NCBI GenBank assembly: GCA_951213105.1
Contig: OX578146.1
Span: 55,037,569 to 55,101,568 of the forward strand
Direction of reading: 5' to 3'
DNA length: 64,000 nucleotides
Source: Amaurobius ferox
Taxonomy: Eukaryota > Arthropoda > Arachnida > Araneae > Amaurobiidae
Under the pieces are notes generated by a model, which had not been told where the DNA came from, did not search any database, and saw only the letters and a program-made list of their open reading frames with translations. Shown in pieces: positions 10,364 to 22,144 of the stretch. Both the position numbers and the translations under genes were made by a program. The stretch's first letter is position 1. Each line of letters starts with the position of its first letter.

Positions 10364-12567
10364 GCTAAGTTATGACTCGAAAATCCTAACTGTGGGATTG
10401 TTGGGATAAGAGTAGGGTCATAAGAACAGTTATGGCTATGATATGCCTCACATGACATCGGTATATAGTGCTGAACTGTGGAAGACGGGAGAGCAGTCTC
10501 TCGTAATGTCCACCTCGCATTGTATCGGTGTTGATGTTGAATGGGCGTATTTAAGTTACAGCTAAGTTATGACTCGAAAATCCTAACTGGGGGATTGTTG
10601 GGATAAGAGTAGGGTCATTAGAACAGTTATGGCTATGATATGCCTCACATGACATCGGTATTTAGTGCTGAACGGGTGGAAGACGGGAGAGCAGTCTCTC
10701 GTAATGTCCACTTCGCATTGTATCGGTGTTGATGTTGAATGGGCGTATTTAAGTTGCAGCTAAGTTATGACTCGAAATTCCTAACTGGGGGATTGTTGGG
10801 ATAAGAGTAGGGTCATTAGAAGTGTTATGGCTATGATATGCCTCACATGACATCGGTATATAGTGCTGAACGGGTGGAAGACGGGAGAGCAGTCTCTCGT
10901 AATGTCCACCTCGCATTGTATCGGTGTTGATGTTGAATGGGCGTATTTAAGTTGCAGCTAAGTTATGACTCAAAAATCCTAACTGGGGGATTGTTGGGAT
11001 AAGAGTAGGGTCATTAGAACAGTTATGGCTATGATATGCCTCACATGACATCGGCACATAGGGCTGAACGGGTGGAAGACGGGAGAGCAGTCTCTCGTAA
11101 TGTCCACTTCGCATTGTATCGGTGTTGATGTTGAATGGGCATATTAAGTTGTAGCTAAGTTATGACTCGAAAATCCTAACTGTGGGATTGTTGGGATAAG
11201 AGTAGGGTCATAAGAACAGTTATGGCTATGATATGCCTCACATGACATCGGTATATAGTGCTGAACTGTGGAAGACGGGAGAGCAGTCTCTCGTAATGTC
11301 CACCTCGCATTGTATCGGTGTTGATGTTGAATGGGCGTATTTAAGTTGCAGCTAAGTTATGACTCGAAAATCCTAACTGGGGGATTGTTGGGATAAGAGT
11401 AGGGTCATTAGAACAGTTATGGCTATGATATGCCTCACATGACATCGGTATTTAGTGCTGAACGGGTGGAAGACGGGAGAGCAGTCTCTCGTAATGTCCA
11501 CTTCGCATTGTATCGGTGTTGATGTTGAATGGGCGTATTTAAGTTGCAGCTAAGTTATGACTCGAAATTCCTAACTGGGGGATTGTTGGGATAAGAGTAG
11601 GGTCATTAGAAGTGTTATGGCTATGATATGCCTCACATGACATCGGTATATAGTGCTGAACGGGTGGAAGACGGGAGAGCAGTCTCTCGTAATGTCCACC
11701 TCGCATTGTATCGGTGTTGATGTTGAATGGGCGTATTTAAGTTGCAGCTAAGTTATGACTCGAAAATCCTAACTAGGGGAATGTTGGGATAAGAGTAGGG
11801 TCATTAGAACAGTTATGGCTATGATATGCCTCACATGACATCGGTATATAGTTTTGAACGGGTGGAAGACGGGAGAGCAGTCTCTCGTAATGTCCACCTC
11901 GCATTGTATCGGTGTTGATGTTGAATGGGCGTATTTAAGTTGCAGCTAAGTTATGAATCGAAAATCCTAACTAGGGGAATGTTGGGATAAGAGTAGGGTC
12001 ATTAGAACAGTTATGGCTATGATATGCCTCACATGACATCGGTATATAGTGCTGAACTGGTGGAGGACGGGAGAGCAGTCTCTCGTAATGTGCACTTCGC
12101 ATTGTATCGGTGTTGATGTTGAATGGGCGTATTTAAGTTACAGCTAAGTTATGACTCGAAAATCCTAACTGGGGGATTGTTGGGATAAGAGTAGGGTCAT
12201 TAGAACAGTTATGGCTATGATATGCCTCACATGACATCGGTATATAGTGCTGAACGGTTGGAAGACGGGAGAGCAATTTCTCGTAATGTCCACCTCGCAT
12301 TGTATCGGTGTTGATGTTGAACGGGCGTATTAAGTTGTAGCTAAGTTATGACTCGAAAATCCTAACTAGGGGATTGTTGGGATAAGAGTAGGGTCATTAG
12401 AACAGTTATGGCTATGATATGCCTCACATGACATCGGTAAATAGTGCTGAACGGGTGGAAGACGGGAGAGCAGTCTCTCGTAATGTCCACCTCGCATTGT
12501 AACGGTGTTGATGTTGAATGGGCGTATTTAAGTTGCAGCTAAGTTATGACTCGAAAATCCTAACTGG
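10364..12567. repeat. 198-bp satellite array with higher-order structure
   Basis: Eleven complete units and a partial twelfth. GCTAAGTTATGACTC begins at 10364, 10561, 10759, 10957, 11154, 11351, 11549, 11747, 11945, 12143, 12340 and 12538, giving a 197-198 bp period. Units are nearly identical. Diagnostic variants (AACTGTGGGATTG, TTAGAAGTGTTATGG) recur every four units, so the first three units (10364-10956) are repeated as 11154-11746. It is more GC-rich than the surroundings and has no lasting open frame. Confidence 0.95.
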
Positions 12568-12944
12568 GAGACGAAAAAACTATTATTCCGTTATAGATTT
12601 ATACATTACCATCTTTGTTGAGAATTACTTTTATTTTCCTTAAAAAATAACATTTCTAAAATCTTAACATTCGAATAAATCGAGTTCTAATCATTCAAAA
12701 TGTCTTTCGAGTTCTCGCTTCTCATATAAGAAAACAGCACGTTAATTTTTATAGTGTTAAATGAATTCGTTCTTGACTACCACCTATGTTTTTGATCAAG
12801 GAAAAATATAAATAAGTTTTTAAATTTTCATAATTCGAATCAATGCAAAATATAATAAATTTTACTCAAGATTTTTACATACTTATATTATGTAAAAATT
12901 TGCTTTTTTCGTAATATTATGTACATTATACATAATTATATTAT
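12568..12944. other. Unassigned AT-rich spacer
   Basis: Sequence after the satellite breaks off within a unit (after TCCTAACTGGGAG). Nothing recognised up to the A-derived region. Confidence 0.5.
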
Positions 12945-14160
12945 GCGATAATTTCGTTACCATCATTCTCGTAGAACTAGCTCGCTCCATTCACGAGAGC
13001 AGATACTGTGGACAATATTTATGTATTTTATAGCCATTAGTCATGTATCAATTATAAAAATAACTTGTTTCTCCAGCCATAACTCTTGGCAAAATTTTGG
13101 CGACGAATTTGGCGGAATATCGGCAACTTTACGATTTTTTTAAATGCTGCCAAATTGACGAGAATATTGCCGAATTGATAGAAATGTCTCCAAATTTATA
13201 AAAATGTCGCCAAATTGATAAAAATGACTCTAAATCAATGCACATGACTACTAATTGATGAAAATTCAATATCATGGAAAGAATATAAGAATCTACTATA
13301 GGAATAACCTATTTTTTCATCCGTAACTCTTGGCGAAAATTTGGTCACAAATTTTGGCAAAGTATCGCCAACTTGGGAGATTTTTTTAAATGTCATATTG
13401 ACGAAAATGTTGTCAAATGAAAATGTGATAAAAATATCTCCAAATTGATTAAAATATTGCTAAATTCATAGTGTCGCCAAATTGATAAAAGTATTTTCAA
13501 ATTGATAAATTTATCGTCAAATTGATAAAGATGTCACCAAATTGATAAAAAAAATAACTCTAAAACAATGAAAATTGCGAATAATTGATTCAATATTTTT
13601 TGAAGAATATTTCGGAAAGATTAGATATATTTGGATTCAATATTTTGGATAGAACCTTGGAGAGGTGGGTCATTCTCATGGAAGATTTGCCTATGAGTCT
13701 AACCTATTTCTCTGTTCATAATGCTTGCCGAAAAATGTGGCGGCGTGTTGCCAAATTGATAAATTAAAAAATGTTGCCAGATTGGTGAAAATGTCGCTAA
13801 CTAATAAAAAGATCACCAAACCGATAACAATTTCGCTAAATTGATAAAAATTGTGCTAAATGGGAAATTATGTTTCGCAAATTTTTAATTTTGTCATATA
13901 ACAGGCATAACTTCGAGTGCATTGGAAATTTTCTTCTCTCCGTTTGTTTATGACACTTAGCAATACATTTGAGCTGAATAATCTAGCGAAATATCGCCAG
14001 ACTGGTGATATTTTCCATGTGATTGACGAAAATATCGTTAAAATTGAAAAAAAATATGCTAAGTTAATGGAAATGATGCCTAATTGATGAATTTATCACT
14101 CTATATTTAAAAAAAATCTAATGTGGGCAGCACATGACTTTCCTTATATAATGCAAAGGA
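12945..14160 (+). repeat. Family A-derived copy with expanded GCCAAATTGATAAAAATG repeat
   Basis: The left part matches the interior of family A (ACCATCATTCTCGTAGA, then TTGGCGACGAATTTGGCGG). From about 13080 to 14090 the ~20-bp motif that family A carries a few times (GCCAAATTGATAAAAATG and variants) recurs, degenerate, many more times. The right edge, 14117-14160, is a family A 3' end in the opposite orientation (ATGTGGGCAGCACATGACTTTCC), so the block is rearranged. Sequence 14161-14307 has no recognised feature. Confidence 0.65.
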
Positions 14161-14307
14161 ATTATATAAGGAATGCTTCGGCCAATTCAATTCAATACCC
14201 GCGGCTGATTTTATCAGTTTTCCACATTTTGGAATTATATCTTGCTTTGGTGGATGAGGGATAACATTTCCTGCCAGGAGTAAACACGTAAGAGGCTAGT
14301 TATTTTT

Positions 14308-15052
14308 ACTTTCCTTAGAATACATGGTAATGCATAGGGACAGTATTGGAATCATGCCGAAAATCGCAACTCGAGTTTTCGACAAATCTACATGTTTCGT
14401 GACCTGTAGAACACGAAAAATCCATTTCAGCGTGACGTCTGTGTGTGTGTGTGTGTGTCTGTCTGTTTGTGCAATGTATGTATGCACTCTAACTTAAAAA
14501 CTAATGAACCGAATTTCATAAAATTTGGTAGGCAAGTCACTTGGGTGTGACGCTGGTACTGATTAGTTTTAATACGATTCGGGATAAAAGAACCAGACTT
14601 TTATCGCAAAAATTGTTTTATCCACTCTAGCTAAAAAACTAATAGACCGATTTCGCAAAATTCGGTAGATAATTCACTTGTGGGTTACTCTGGTGCTGTA
14701 TAGTTTCTGGTACGGTTCGAAAAAATATAACCTGTTTTTTTTTTGCGAAAAAGCCCGAAAAAATCGTCAGATTCTAGAATAAAAAACTGCGTATGCTCAA
14801 ATATATCCATTAAATGCTTATTTTATACGTAATTTTTAACGAAGAAAATAAGACCAACCCCATTACACTAGAACTAGTCGTTCTCGAGATATTTTAGTTA
14901 TTTCGTATTTTCTGTACGCCACCTTTGAAAATAAGCCCAGTTAACAAATGAGAACAAAAATTGAATTAAAAGTTAATTAAATTTAATTAAAATAAATAGA
15001 ACGTGGATATAAGTCTGCAGAGAAAGTCATGTGCTACCGACATCAGATTTTT
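14308..15052 (+). mobile_element. Family B element, array copy 1
   Basis: Full-length plus-strand B copy. The first hairpin arm is slightly diverged (ACTTTCCTTAGAATACATGG). It ends with GCAGAGAAAGT, the hairpin with one change (ATGTG-CTACC-GACAT), then CAGATTTTT. First of four head-to-tail copies. Confidence 0.8.
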
Positions 15053-15813
15053 ACTTTCCCTGCAATACATGGTAATGTATAGGGAAAGTATTGGAATTAT
15101 GCCGAAAATCGCAACTCGGGTTTTCGACGGATCTACACGTTTCGAGACCTCTAGAATACGAAAAAACTATTTTTAGTGTGACGTGTGTGTGTGTGTCTGT
15201 GTGTCTGTCTGTCTGTCTGTGCAGATTTTGTATCCACTCTAACTAATAAACTAATGGACCGAATTTCATAAAATTTGGTAGATGAGTCACTTTTGGGCGA
15301 ATCTGGTGCTGATTAGTTTTGAGTACGATTCGCGATATAAGAATCCGCCTTTATCTGCGAAATGGTCCGCAAAAGTTTGTATTCACTCTAGCTGAAAAAT
15401 TAACAGACAGAATTTCACAAAATTCGGTAAATAAGTCACTTGGGGGACACTCTGGTGCTGATCAGATTTTGGTATGATTCGAAAAAAAAATAGCCTGCAA
15501 AATGGCCCGCAAAAATCGCCAAAATCTAAAATAAAATACTACGTATGCTCAAATATACCCATTAAATGCTTTTTTAATACAAAATTTTTAAAGAAGAAAA
15601 GAATAAGACCAACCCCATTACTCTAGGACTAGCCCTTCTCGAGATATTTTAGTTGTTTTTTTTTCGTATTTTCTCTACACTACATATGAAAATAAGTCCA
15701 GTTATCAACTGAGAACGAAAATTGAATTAGAAGTGAATTAAATTTAATCAAAATAAAGAGAACGTGAATATAAGTCTGCAGGGAAAGACATGTGCTGACC
15801 ACATCAGATTTTT
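15053..15813 (+). mobile_element. Family B element, array copy 2
   Basis: Full-length copy starting exactly where copy 1 ends (ATTTTT|ACTTTCCC). Two internal ~150-bp repeats and a GT/CTGT tract at about 15184-15220. The 3' end reads GCAGGGAAAGACATGTGCTGACCACATCAGATTTTT in two recognisable parts: motif and hairpin. Confidence 0.85.
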
Positions 15814-15942
15814 ACTTTCCCTGCAATACATGGTAATATATGGGGAAAGTATTGGAATCATGCCGAAAATCGCAACTCGAGTTTTCGACGGATCTATGCC
15901 TTTCGAGACCTCTAGAATACGGAAAAACGATTTTAGCGTGAC

Positions 15943-15981
<39 letters not shown>

Positions 15982-16553
15982 TGTCTGTCTGTCTGTGCAA
16001 TGTATGCATCCACTCTAACTAAAAAACTAATGGACCGAATTTCATAAAATTTGGTATGTACGTCACTTGGGTCAGACCCTGGTTCTAATTAGTTTTTGGT
16101 AGGATTCGTCAACACAGAATCCGCTTTTTTTTGCGAAATGGCCTGTAAAAATTTCATGTATACACGCTAGCTAAAATAGTAATTCGCCGAATTTCACAAA
16201 ATTTTGTAAATAAGTTACTTGTGGGACACTCTGGTGCTGATAATATTTTGGTACGATTCGGAAAAGAAGAAACTGCATTTTTTTACGAAATGGCGCTAAC
16301 CGTTATAGGACTGACGTGAGGACTAACCGTTAATAGGACTAACCGTTTTCAAGATATTTGAGATTTCTTGCATTTTTGTTACGCCGCTATCGGAAAAATG
16401 TCCAGTTAACAAATAAAAAAAAATGAATTAAAATTGCAAATTTAGTGTTATTTGGTGCAATTAAACTCAATCTAATGAATTATTAAAGAAATAAAAAAAA
16501 AATATGAATTTGAATCTGCAGGGAAAGTCATATGCTGCCCACATCAGATTTTT
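15814..16553 (+). mobile_element. Family B element, array copy 3
   Basis: Full-length copy, again directly abutting. It has a long pure GT tract at about 15945-15980. Its 3' third differs from siblings (16290-16500 is shortened and diverged) although the terminal motif and hairpin remain. Confidence 0.8.
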
Positions 16554-16665
16554 ACTTTCCCTGCAATACATGCTAATGCATAGGGGAAGTATTGTAATCA
16601 TGCCGAAAATCGTAAGTCGAGTTTTCGACGGATCTGCACGTTTTGGCATCTCTAGGCATCGCTTT
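16554..16665 (+). mobile_element. Family B element, array copy 4, 5' fragment
   Basis: Only the first ~110 bp: the 5' hairpin ACTTTCCCTGCAATACATG...GCATAGGGG and TTTTCGACGGATCTGCACG. The rest is replaced by AT-rich sequence up to the family A copy at 16822. Confidence 0.75.
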
Positions 16666-16821
16666 TGGCATCATTATATTAAAAGCTCCTTGCCAGGGAT
16701 ATTTTTAATAAAATAAATTGATTGTGAGCTGTTAATGCTATTAATTTTTCTTAATCAATGAAACTACTGCTGTTCTTTATTTCGCATTTTCTATTTATAT
16801 TGTAATTTTCTTTAACTTGTT

Positions 16822-17752
16822 ACTTTCCTTATATACATAATGTATAAGGAAAGTATTGTGACGGGGTCGAAAATGAGAGCACGTTTCAAGCATCCCTGAT
16901 GACGAATCAAACATTTTTGAAGTGATGTCTGTGTGTGTGTGTGTGCGTGTGTGTCTGAAAGTATGTGTGTGTGTGAGTGTCAGTGAGTCTATGGAGACGA
17001 TAACTGACGAACGAATGGACCGATTCGAACCAAATTTGGTACAAATATCACAATCCGTAAACACTGGGAGTCTATTGTTTTTATACGTAATCGAATGTTC
17101 AGAACCCCCTTAAATTTTCGAATAAAATTTTGAAAAAATCGTCAAAAAATCAAAACCACTAATAAAGTTATGCAAATAGACATTTCTTATGTAATTTTTC
17201 ATTAGAAAACGATTGACATAAATTTTAGAGCGTTAACATGAACCGTTCTCGAGATATTGCACATTTTTCAAAAAATTATTAAAAAGTCATATAAAATGAA
17301 AAAAAATATTTTCTATTGAGAAACATGTTCACTTTTCATATGTAATACCATGCGATAAATTGGGTGACATCATTCTCGTAGATCTAGCTCGTTCCATTAT
17401 TGAAAAAGATACTTTGAGTAATACTTTTGTATTTGAACGCCAATTGTCATTTTTCTGCTGTAAGAACAACTTATTTCTTCGTCCATAACGCTTGGCGAAA
17501 TTTTGGCGACGAATTTGGCGAAATGTCGCCAACATGGCGACTTTTTGAAAAGTTGCCAAATTAACGAAAATCTCGCCAAATGGATAAAAATGGCGCCAAA
17601 TCATTGAAAATGTCGACTAATTGTCGAAAATTCAATATCTTGTGGAAAGAATATTAGTATCTACTATAAGAAAAACCTATTTTTTTACTGTAGAAGTAGT
17701 AAATTCATTACATTATATAAGGAAAGTCATGTGTTTCCCACATCAGATTTTT
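16822..17752 (+). mobile_element. Family A element, full length
   Basis: Complete plus-strand copy with the perfect 5' hairpin ACTTTCCTTATATA...TATAAGGAAAGT, a GT tract at about 16928-16975, the short GCCAAATT repeats at 17490-17630 and the 3' end GGAAAGT, ATGTG-TTTCC-CACAT, CAGATTTTTT. A segment after TCGAAAAT is missing relative to other copies (about 16872). Confidence 0.85.
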
Positions 17753-18727
17753 TTATTCTTATCTTTGCTCATTTGACCTTTGGTCTCTCTTTATTTTAGT
17801 TTTATTTAATTTTCTTTCTAAATTGCTTTTCTTTTACTCTTTTTTAATTTTCTTTCTAAATCCTTTTTTCTTTTGGGCCTTTTCATGCTTGATTTTTTGC
17901 TTTTGAAAACTCCTCTAAATTTTCTCTCCTCCAGTTTTAAAATAATTTTAAAAATTTAAAATAATTTCAAATAACCAATAATGCAGAAAAGTATGTCTGA
18001 TGCTGAGAAACATTTATTTTTCATTTCACCCTCCTGTTTGCCAATCCCTGAACTAGACTGTCACTGACTTTTTCTTTCATGGAAACAAAAATTTAAATCT
18101 TTTAAAACGTTATAGTTGACGCAAAACACATCAATTAATATTTGAAGGATTCATGCCATGATCATTTTGATTCCGCGCTTCAATTGACCTTGAGTGCAGT
18201 AGTACCAATTGATTTTTGAATAAATTTTGGTGATACATAACAAAAGATTTTTGGCAACAGCGTGTGAAGTCTGAACAGTGAATTAAAATAATGTGTATCC
18301 AACGCATGAATTTCCTTACAGGTAATGAAATTTTAATTTTCCAAGAAAAATAAAACAAAATCGAATTTTCCTTTCAAAAAGATTTTTTTTTAAATCATTA
18401 ATTTTCTGTTATTGCCCATTGAAATGAAAAAAACAAAACAAATTCCATTTAATTCGCTCATTATTACGGTAGATATCGCTCTGCTACAATTGTATTAATT
18501 AATTTTTGACTATTTATATACTTAGAAAATATACAATTACTCTATAATAGTGGCGGTATTTTAATTTTTCTGAAATTCATTTTAAAGAAAAAATTTGCAA
18601 TGTCTCAAGAACGTTACATGTTGGAATAGTATAATTTATCTTAATAGAGTCTGAATAAAAATGTATTTATAAACAGGCTATTTTTAACGATATTTCCATA
18701 ACTATGTTTTAAAGTTTTTCGATTTTC

Positions 18728-18758
<31 letters not shown>

Positions 18759-18838
18759 TATTAAGCTACTAAAAGTGAATTTTTTTGTTTATACACCACA
18801 AAGATAGCCCCCTGCGTTAATTAACCGCGGCAATTTTT
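17753..18838. other. Unassigned AT-rich spacer, about 1.1 kb
   Basis: Pyrimidine-rich at the left (TTTTCTTTCTAAAT-type runs, 17760-17940), then plain AT-rich sequence. One (AAAT)n run lies near 18730-18755. No coding, RNA or terminal-repeat signature found. Confidence 0.5.
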
Positions 18839-19575
18839 CACACTTTACAACATAGTTGAAAAGTGTTTATGACTTTGTTCGTTCTGTCTGTCTGTATGTC
18901 TCTCTGTCTGTCCTCTGTCTGTTAGCACGATAACTGCGGTAAAAATGACTTTATCAAAATGAAATTTGAGAATGTTGTTTAGACGGTCTGTAATATAAAC
19001 TAATAATATCATCCAATTTGTTTTGGATTGAACTCGGGTTGAAAAAATGAAATACATTGAACCCTATGGGATCTAATTTTTCAAACATTTTTTAAGTGAA
19101 TTTCAAATTCACAAATTGCTTCGAAAGCTTTAGGAAATATTTAGATTATGACGTAAGATATATAAAAAAAATTTTAGAAAAATATATTCAGTAGCTTTTT
19201 AAATAAAAATTAAAATAATAATTACACCCTTTATATGAAGAGATCACGTGGCCACTATATGAAGAGATCACATGACCCATTTCAAAATAATATAAGGCTT
19301 CCATTTTGCGTCAAAATCGTGATATTTAAAGTTCATTTTAATTCATATTTAGTGTTGTATCCGTCCTAAAACCGCTTTATGTTTGCTTAATTTCTGTTCA
19401 TCAATGTTCTGAAACAACGCAATTACAATATATTTGAATTTAAATGATCATCAATTATAATTATTTCTACAACGAAGACTAATTTTCACTTATGGAGATT
19501 GTAAACACATCAAGATGTAAGATGATTTGTATAAGAATTCCTGCATTTCCTTAACGCAAAATTATATAGCGCTGC

Positions 19576-19961
19576 GGTGTGCTGCTGAGACCCAGACCGT
19601 CCGACCTACCAGAAAGGTGTAAGGTAACTGTTTGGACTGCCGGGAAGTGCCACCCAATTTTGACCGGAACCCAGTGGGGGAGGCATCCACGAGGACCGTA
19701 CTCTCCTTCCCCTACCACCAACCTCTCGGAAGGACTTACGGACCCACATGTTTAACGTGATCGTACTCCGCATGAACACGGCGGCAGTTGTGGCAGCGTG
19801 CAAATCCAGCGCGCAAACCACCGGGCTACCGCGTCCGAAATGTGCCAACAGTACGCGGTGTTCCCAGGTGATCACCTACCCAAGTACTAACCGCGCCCGA
19901 TGCTGCATGACTTCGGTGATCTAACGAGAACCGGTGTTTTCAGTACGGTACGGCTGTTGGC
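19576..19961 (-). mobile_element. Composite SINE with 5S rRNA head
   Basis: A 386-bp GC-rich insertion in family C, read on the minus strand, flanked by a 6-bp duplication CGCTGC (19570-19575 and 19962-19967). Its first ~118 nt are a near-complete 5S rRNA. A remnant of a tRNA-type A box follows (GGTAGCCCGGTGGTTTGCG, about 19823-19841), then a body (GAGAGGTTGGTGG, GTCCAAACAGTTACCTTAC). The body is shared with the tRNA-headed SINE at 30.2 kb. 5S-derived SINEs (SINE3) and 5S/tRNA chimeras (AmnSINE1) are known in vertebrates; the resemblance here is in architecture. Confidence 0.85.
19844..19961 (-). rRNA. 5S rRNA-derived sequence (SINE head)
   Basis: About 118 nt matching animal 5S rRNA from end to end on the minus strand. 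Landmarks are the complementary termini (GGCCAACAGCC at the 5' end and CTGTTGGC at the 3' end), ACCGGTTCTCGTTAGATCACC, GAAGTCATGCAGCATCGGG and the internal control region GGTAGGTGATCACCTGGGAA. It is continuous with SINE sequence and lies inside a target-site duplication, so it is most likely a retroposed pol III promoter, not a functional 5S gene. Confidence 0.85.
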
Positions 19962-20298
19962 CGCTGCAGAGTGCAATATAGTTAATCTGAATGAAACAGT
20001 CATTGATTTTACATAGAGAACAGACGATTTTATAGCTGACTTTTTGGTTGAAGCTTTAAGCTTAGAGTTAAATTACTTGTATCTCCATGGTTTTAAGTTT
20101 TTAAATAAAATAATTGATTGTAGTATTGTGACGAATGAAAGGAATAGTATAAATGTTTATGAATGAAACTTTTACTGCTTTTCATAGAGAGCCGAACAAT
20201 TTATATTTCAGTGACGTTATTTGAATAAAGTTCATTTGTTTAGAAAGTTTTAAAATACAGAAACGTATTGTAGTAATGTGATAATCTTAAAAATATTA

Positions 20299-20349
20299 CC
20301 GCTGAATGTATCGCATTTTAGAGATTTAGAGATGCGATACATTCAGCGG
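20299..20349. repeat. Perfect 18-bp-arm inverted repeat
   Basis: CCGCTGAATGTATCGCAT (20299-20316) and its exact reverse complement (20332-20349) around a 15-nt loop. Family C normally has only one copy of this sequence here, so the palindrome is private to this copy and probably arose by local inverted duplication or template switching. Confidence 0.95.
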
Positions 20350-20844
20350 ATTGCATTTCAATTGGAAAGAGTTTCATAATCTAAATATTTCAAAAATATA
20401 TCGTTTTTCAGAAGCGTTTCATAATAACAATATTTCAAAAATATATCCCAAAAATTAATTCTTTATACATGATTGATTTTTCTTGTTTGATTTATGACCT
20501 ACACTGTGTGTGCGTATGTGAGTGTGTGTGTATATTGGTCAAAACGGATGCTTGAAAGTTTGTGTAGAAGTTATATTTAGGCAATACTATCTATAACCCG
20601 ATGAAACTTTTAGTAATTCGATTAACTTTTAGTCTTTTGTAATTCGCATGATTAAAACACAAATTAATTTAAGACAATTAATTAAACTATAAATAATGCT
20701 CTGATCTCTATAAAATTTTACGTGTAGAAGATGAAATATTTCAAAAATTATATCTCAATATTTTTTTTAGTAATTTCATAGATGTTTTTGTTATTCACAT
20801 GACTAAAACTGAAATTATTTGAAGACTAATTCGATAGAGTTTTT

Positions 20845-22144
20845 AACACTTTACAACATAGTTGAAAAGTGTTTATGGCTTTGTTCATTCTTTCTGTCTG
20901 CCTGTCCGTTAGCACGATAACTGCCGTAAAAATGACTTTATGAAAATGTAATTTTAGTATGTTGTTCAGACGGTCTGTGGAACCTATGGGAAAATAAATG
21001 AATAATAACACCCAATTAGTTTTGGATTGAACCCGGGTTTAAAAAATGAAATACATTGAATCCTATGGGATCTAATTATTCAAACATTTTTTATGCGAAT
21101 TTAAAATTCACAAATTGCTTCGAAAGTTTTAGGAAATATTCAAATTATCCCATAAAATGTATAAAAAAATGTTCAGCAAAATATATTCAGTAGTTTTTTA
21201 AATAACAATTAAAATAATAATTACACCTTTTATATAAATAGATCACTTGACCATTTTATGAAGAGATCAAGTGATCCACTAAAAAATAAAATATGGCATA
21301 CGTCTTATGTCAAAATCGTAATTTTAAAAGTTCTTTTTAATGCATATTTATTGTTGTATCCGTCCTAAAACCTCTTCATTTTTGCTTAAATTATGTGCAT
21401 CTATATACTGAAACAACGCAATTGCAATATATTTGAGTTTGGATGATCATCCAATTTTAATTCTTTCTAATTGAAGCCTAATTTTCACTTATGGAGAACG
21501 TAAATACCAAAATATGTGGAATGAGTTGTACAATAATTGCTGCATTTGTTTAACGCAAAATTATTTAGCTCATGGAGTCTGCAATATAGCTGAAATTAAT
21601 GAAATATTCATTTAGTTTACACAGAGAAGCAGACGATTTCTTCGGTGAAATTTTAAGCATAGAGTTTAATTTCTTGTATATCCATGGTCTTAAGTTTTTA
21701 AATAAAATAAATTATTACAGTATTGTGATGAATGAAATGAATAGGAAAAAGGTAATGAATGAAATGCTGCTTTTATAGAGAGAACTCGGCGTGTTATATT
21801 TCGATGACGCCATTTGAATAAATTCCATTTGTTTTCGATGAAGTTTTCAAATATAATGAATTATTGTAGTATTATGATAATTTTAAAAATATTACCGGGG
21901 AATGTATCGCATTTTAGAGATGTTTAAACCAGGCAATTTATATTTCAATGCCGTCATTCGAATGAAGTTCAATTTTTTCGATGAAGTTTTAAGTTTTTGA
22001 ATATAATAAATTAATGTAGTATTGTGATAATTTTAAAAACATTACCCAGGCATGTATCGCATTTTAGAGATGGTTATATAAAATTACATTGAAGTTGGAA
22101 AGTATTTCATAATCAATGCTTTATACATGATTGATATTTCTTGT
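20845..22144 (+). mobile_element. Family C element, full length
   Basis: Clear type copy: AACACTTTACAAC at 20845, inner arm CATAGTTGAAAAGTGTT, a CTGT-like tract, about 1.2 kb of AT-rich body, then GTTGGAAAGTATTTCAT, hairpin AATCAATGC...GCATGATTG-like (here TTTATACATGATTG) and TTTCTTGTTT. Sequence 20488-20844 between the two C copies is AT-rich with a short GT run near 20520-20533. Confidence 0.85.

Larger units (their letters stand above)
18839..20487 (+). mobile_element. Family C element split by a 5S-headed SINE
   Basis: Plus-strand C copy: CACTTTACAACATAGTTG/AAAAGTGTT hairpin at the left, CTGT tract at about 18884-18920, and the 3' region ending near ATGATTGATTTTTCTTGTT. A GC-rich SINE interrupts it at 19576-19961; removing it restores family C sequence across the join. 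The 3' end also has extra duplicated TTTCATAAT/ATATTTCAAAAATATAT segments (20370-20450). Confidence 0.8.

Noticed and set aside
19606..19875. 89-codon minus-strand frame in the GC-rich insertion
   Set aside because: It spans the SINE body and part of the 5S sequence; chance open frame in GC-rich DNA.
19844..19961. Functional 5S rRNA gene
   Set aside because: It continues without a terminator into SINE sequence shared with another locus and lies within a target-site duplication; treated as a SINE head.
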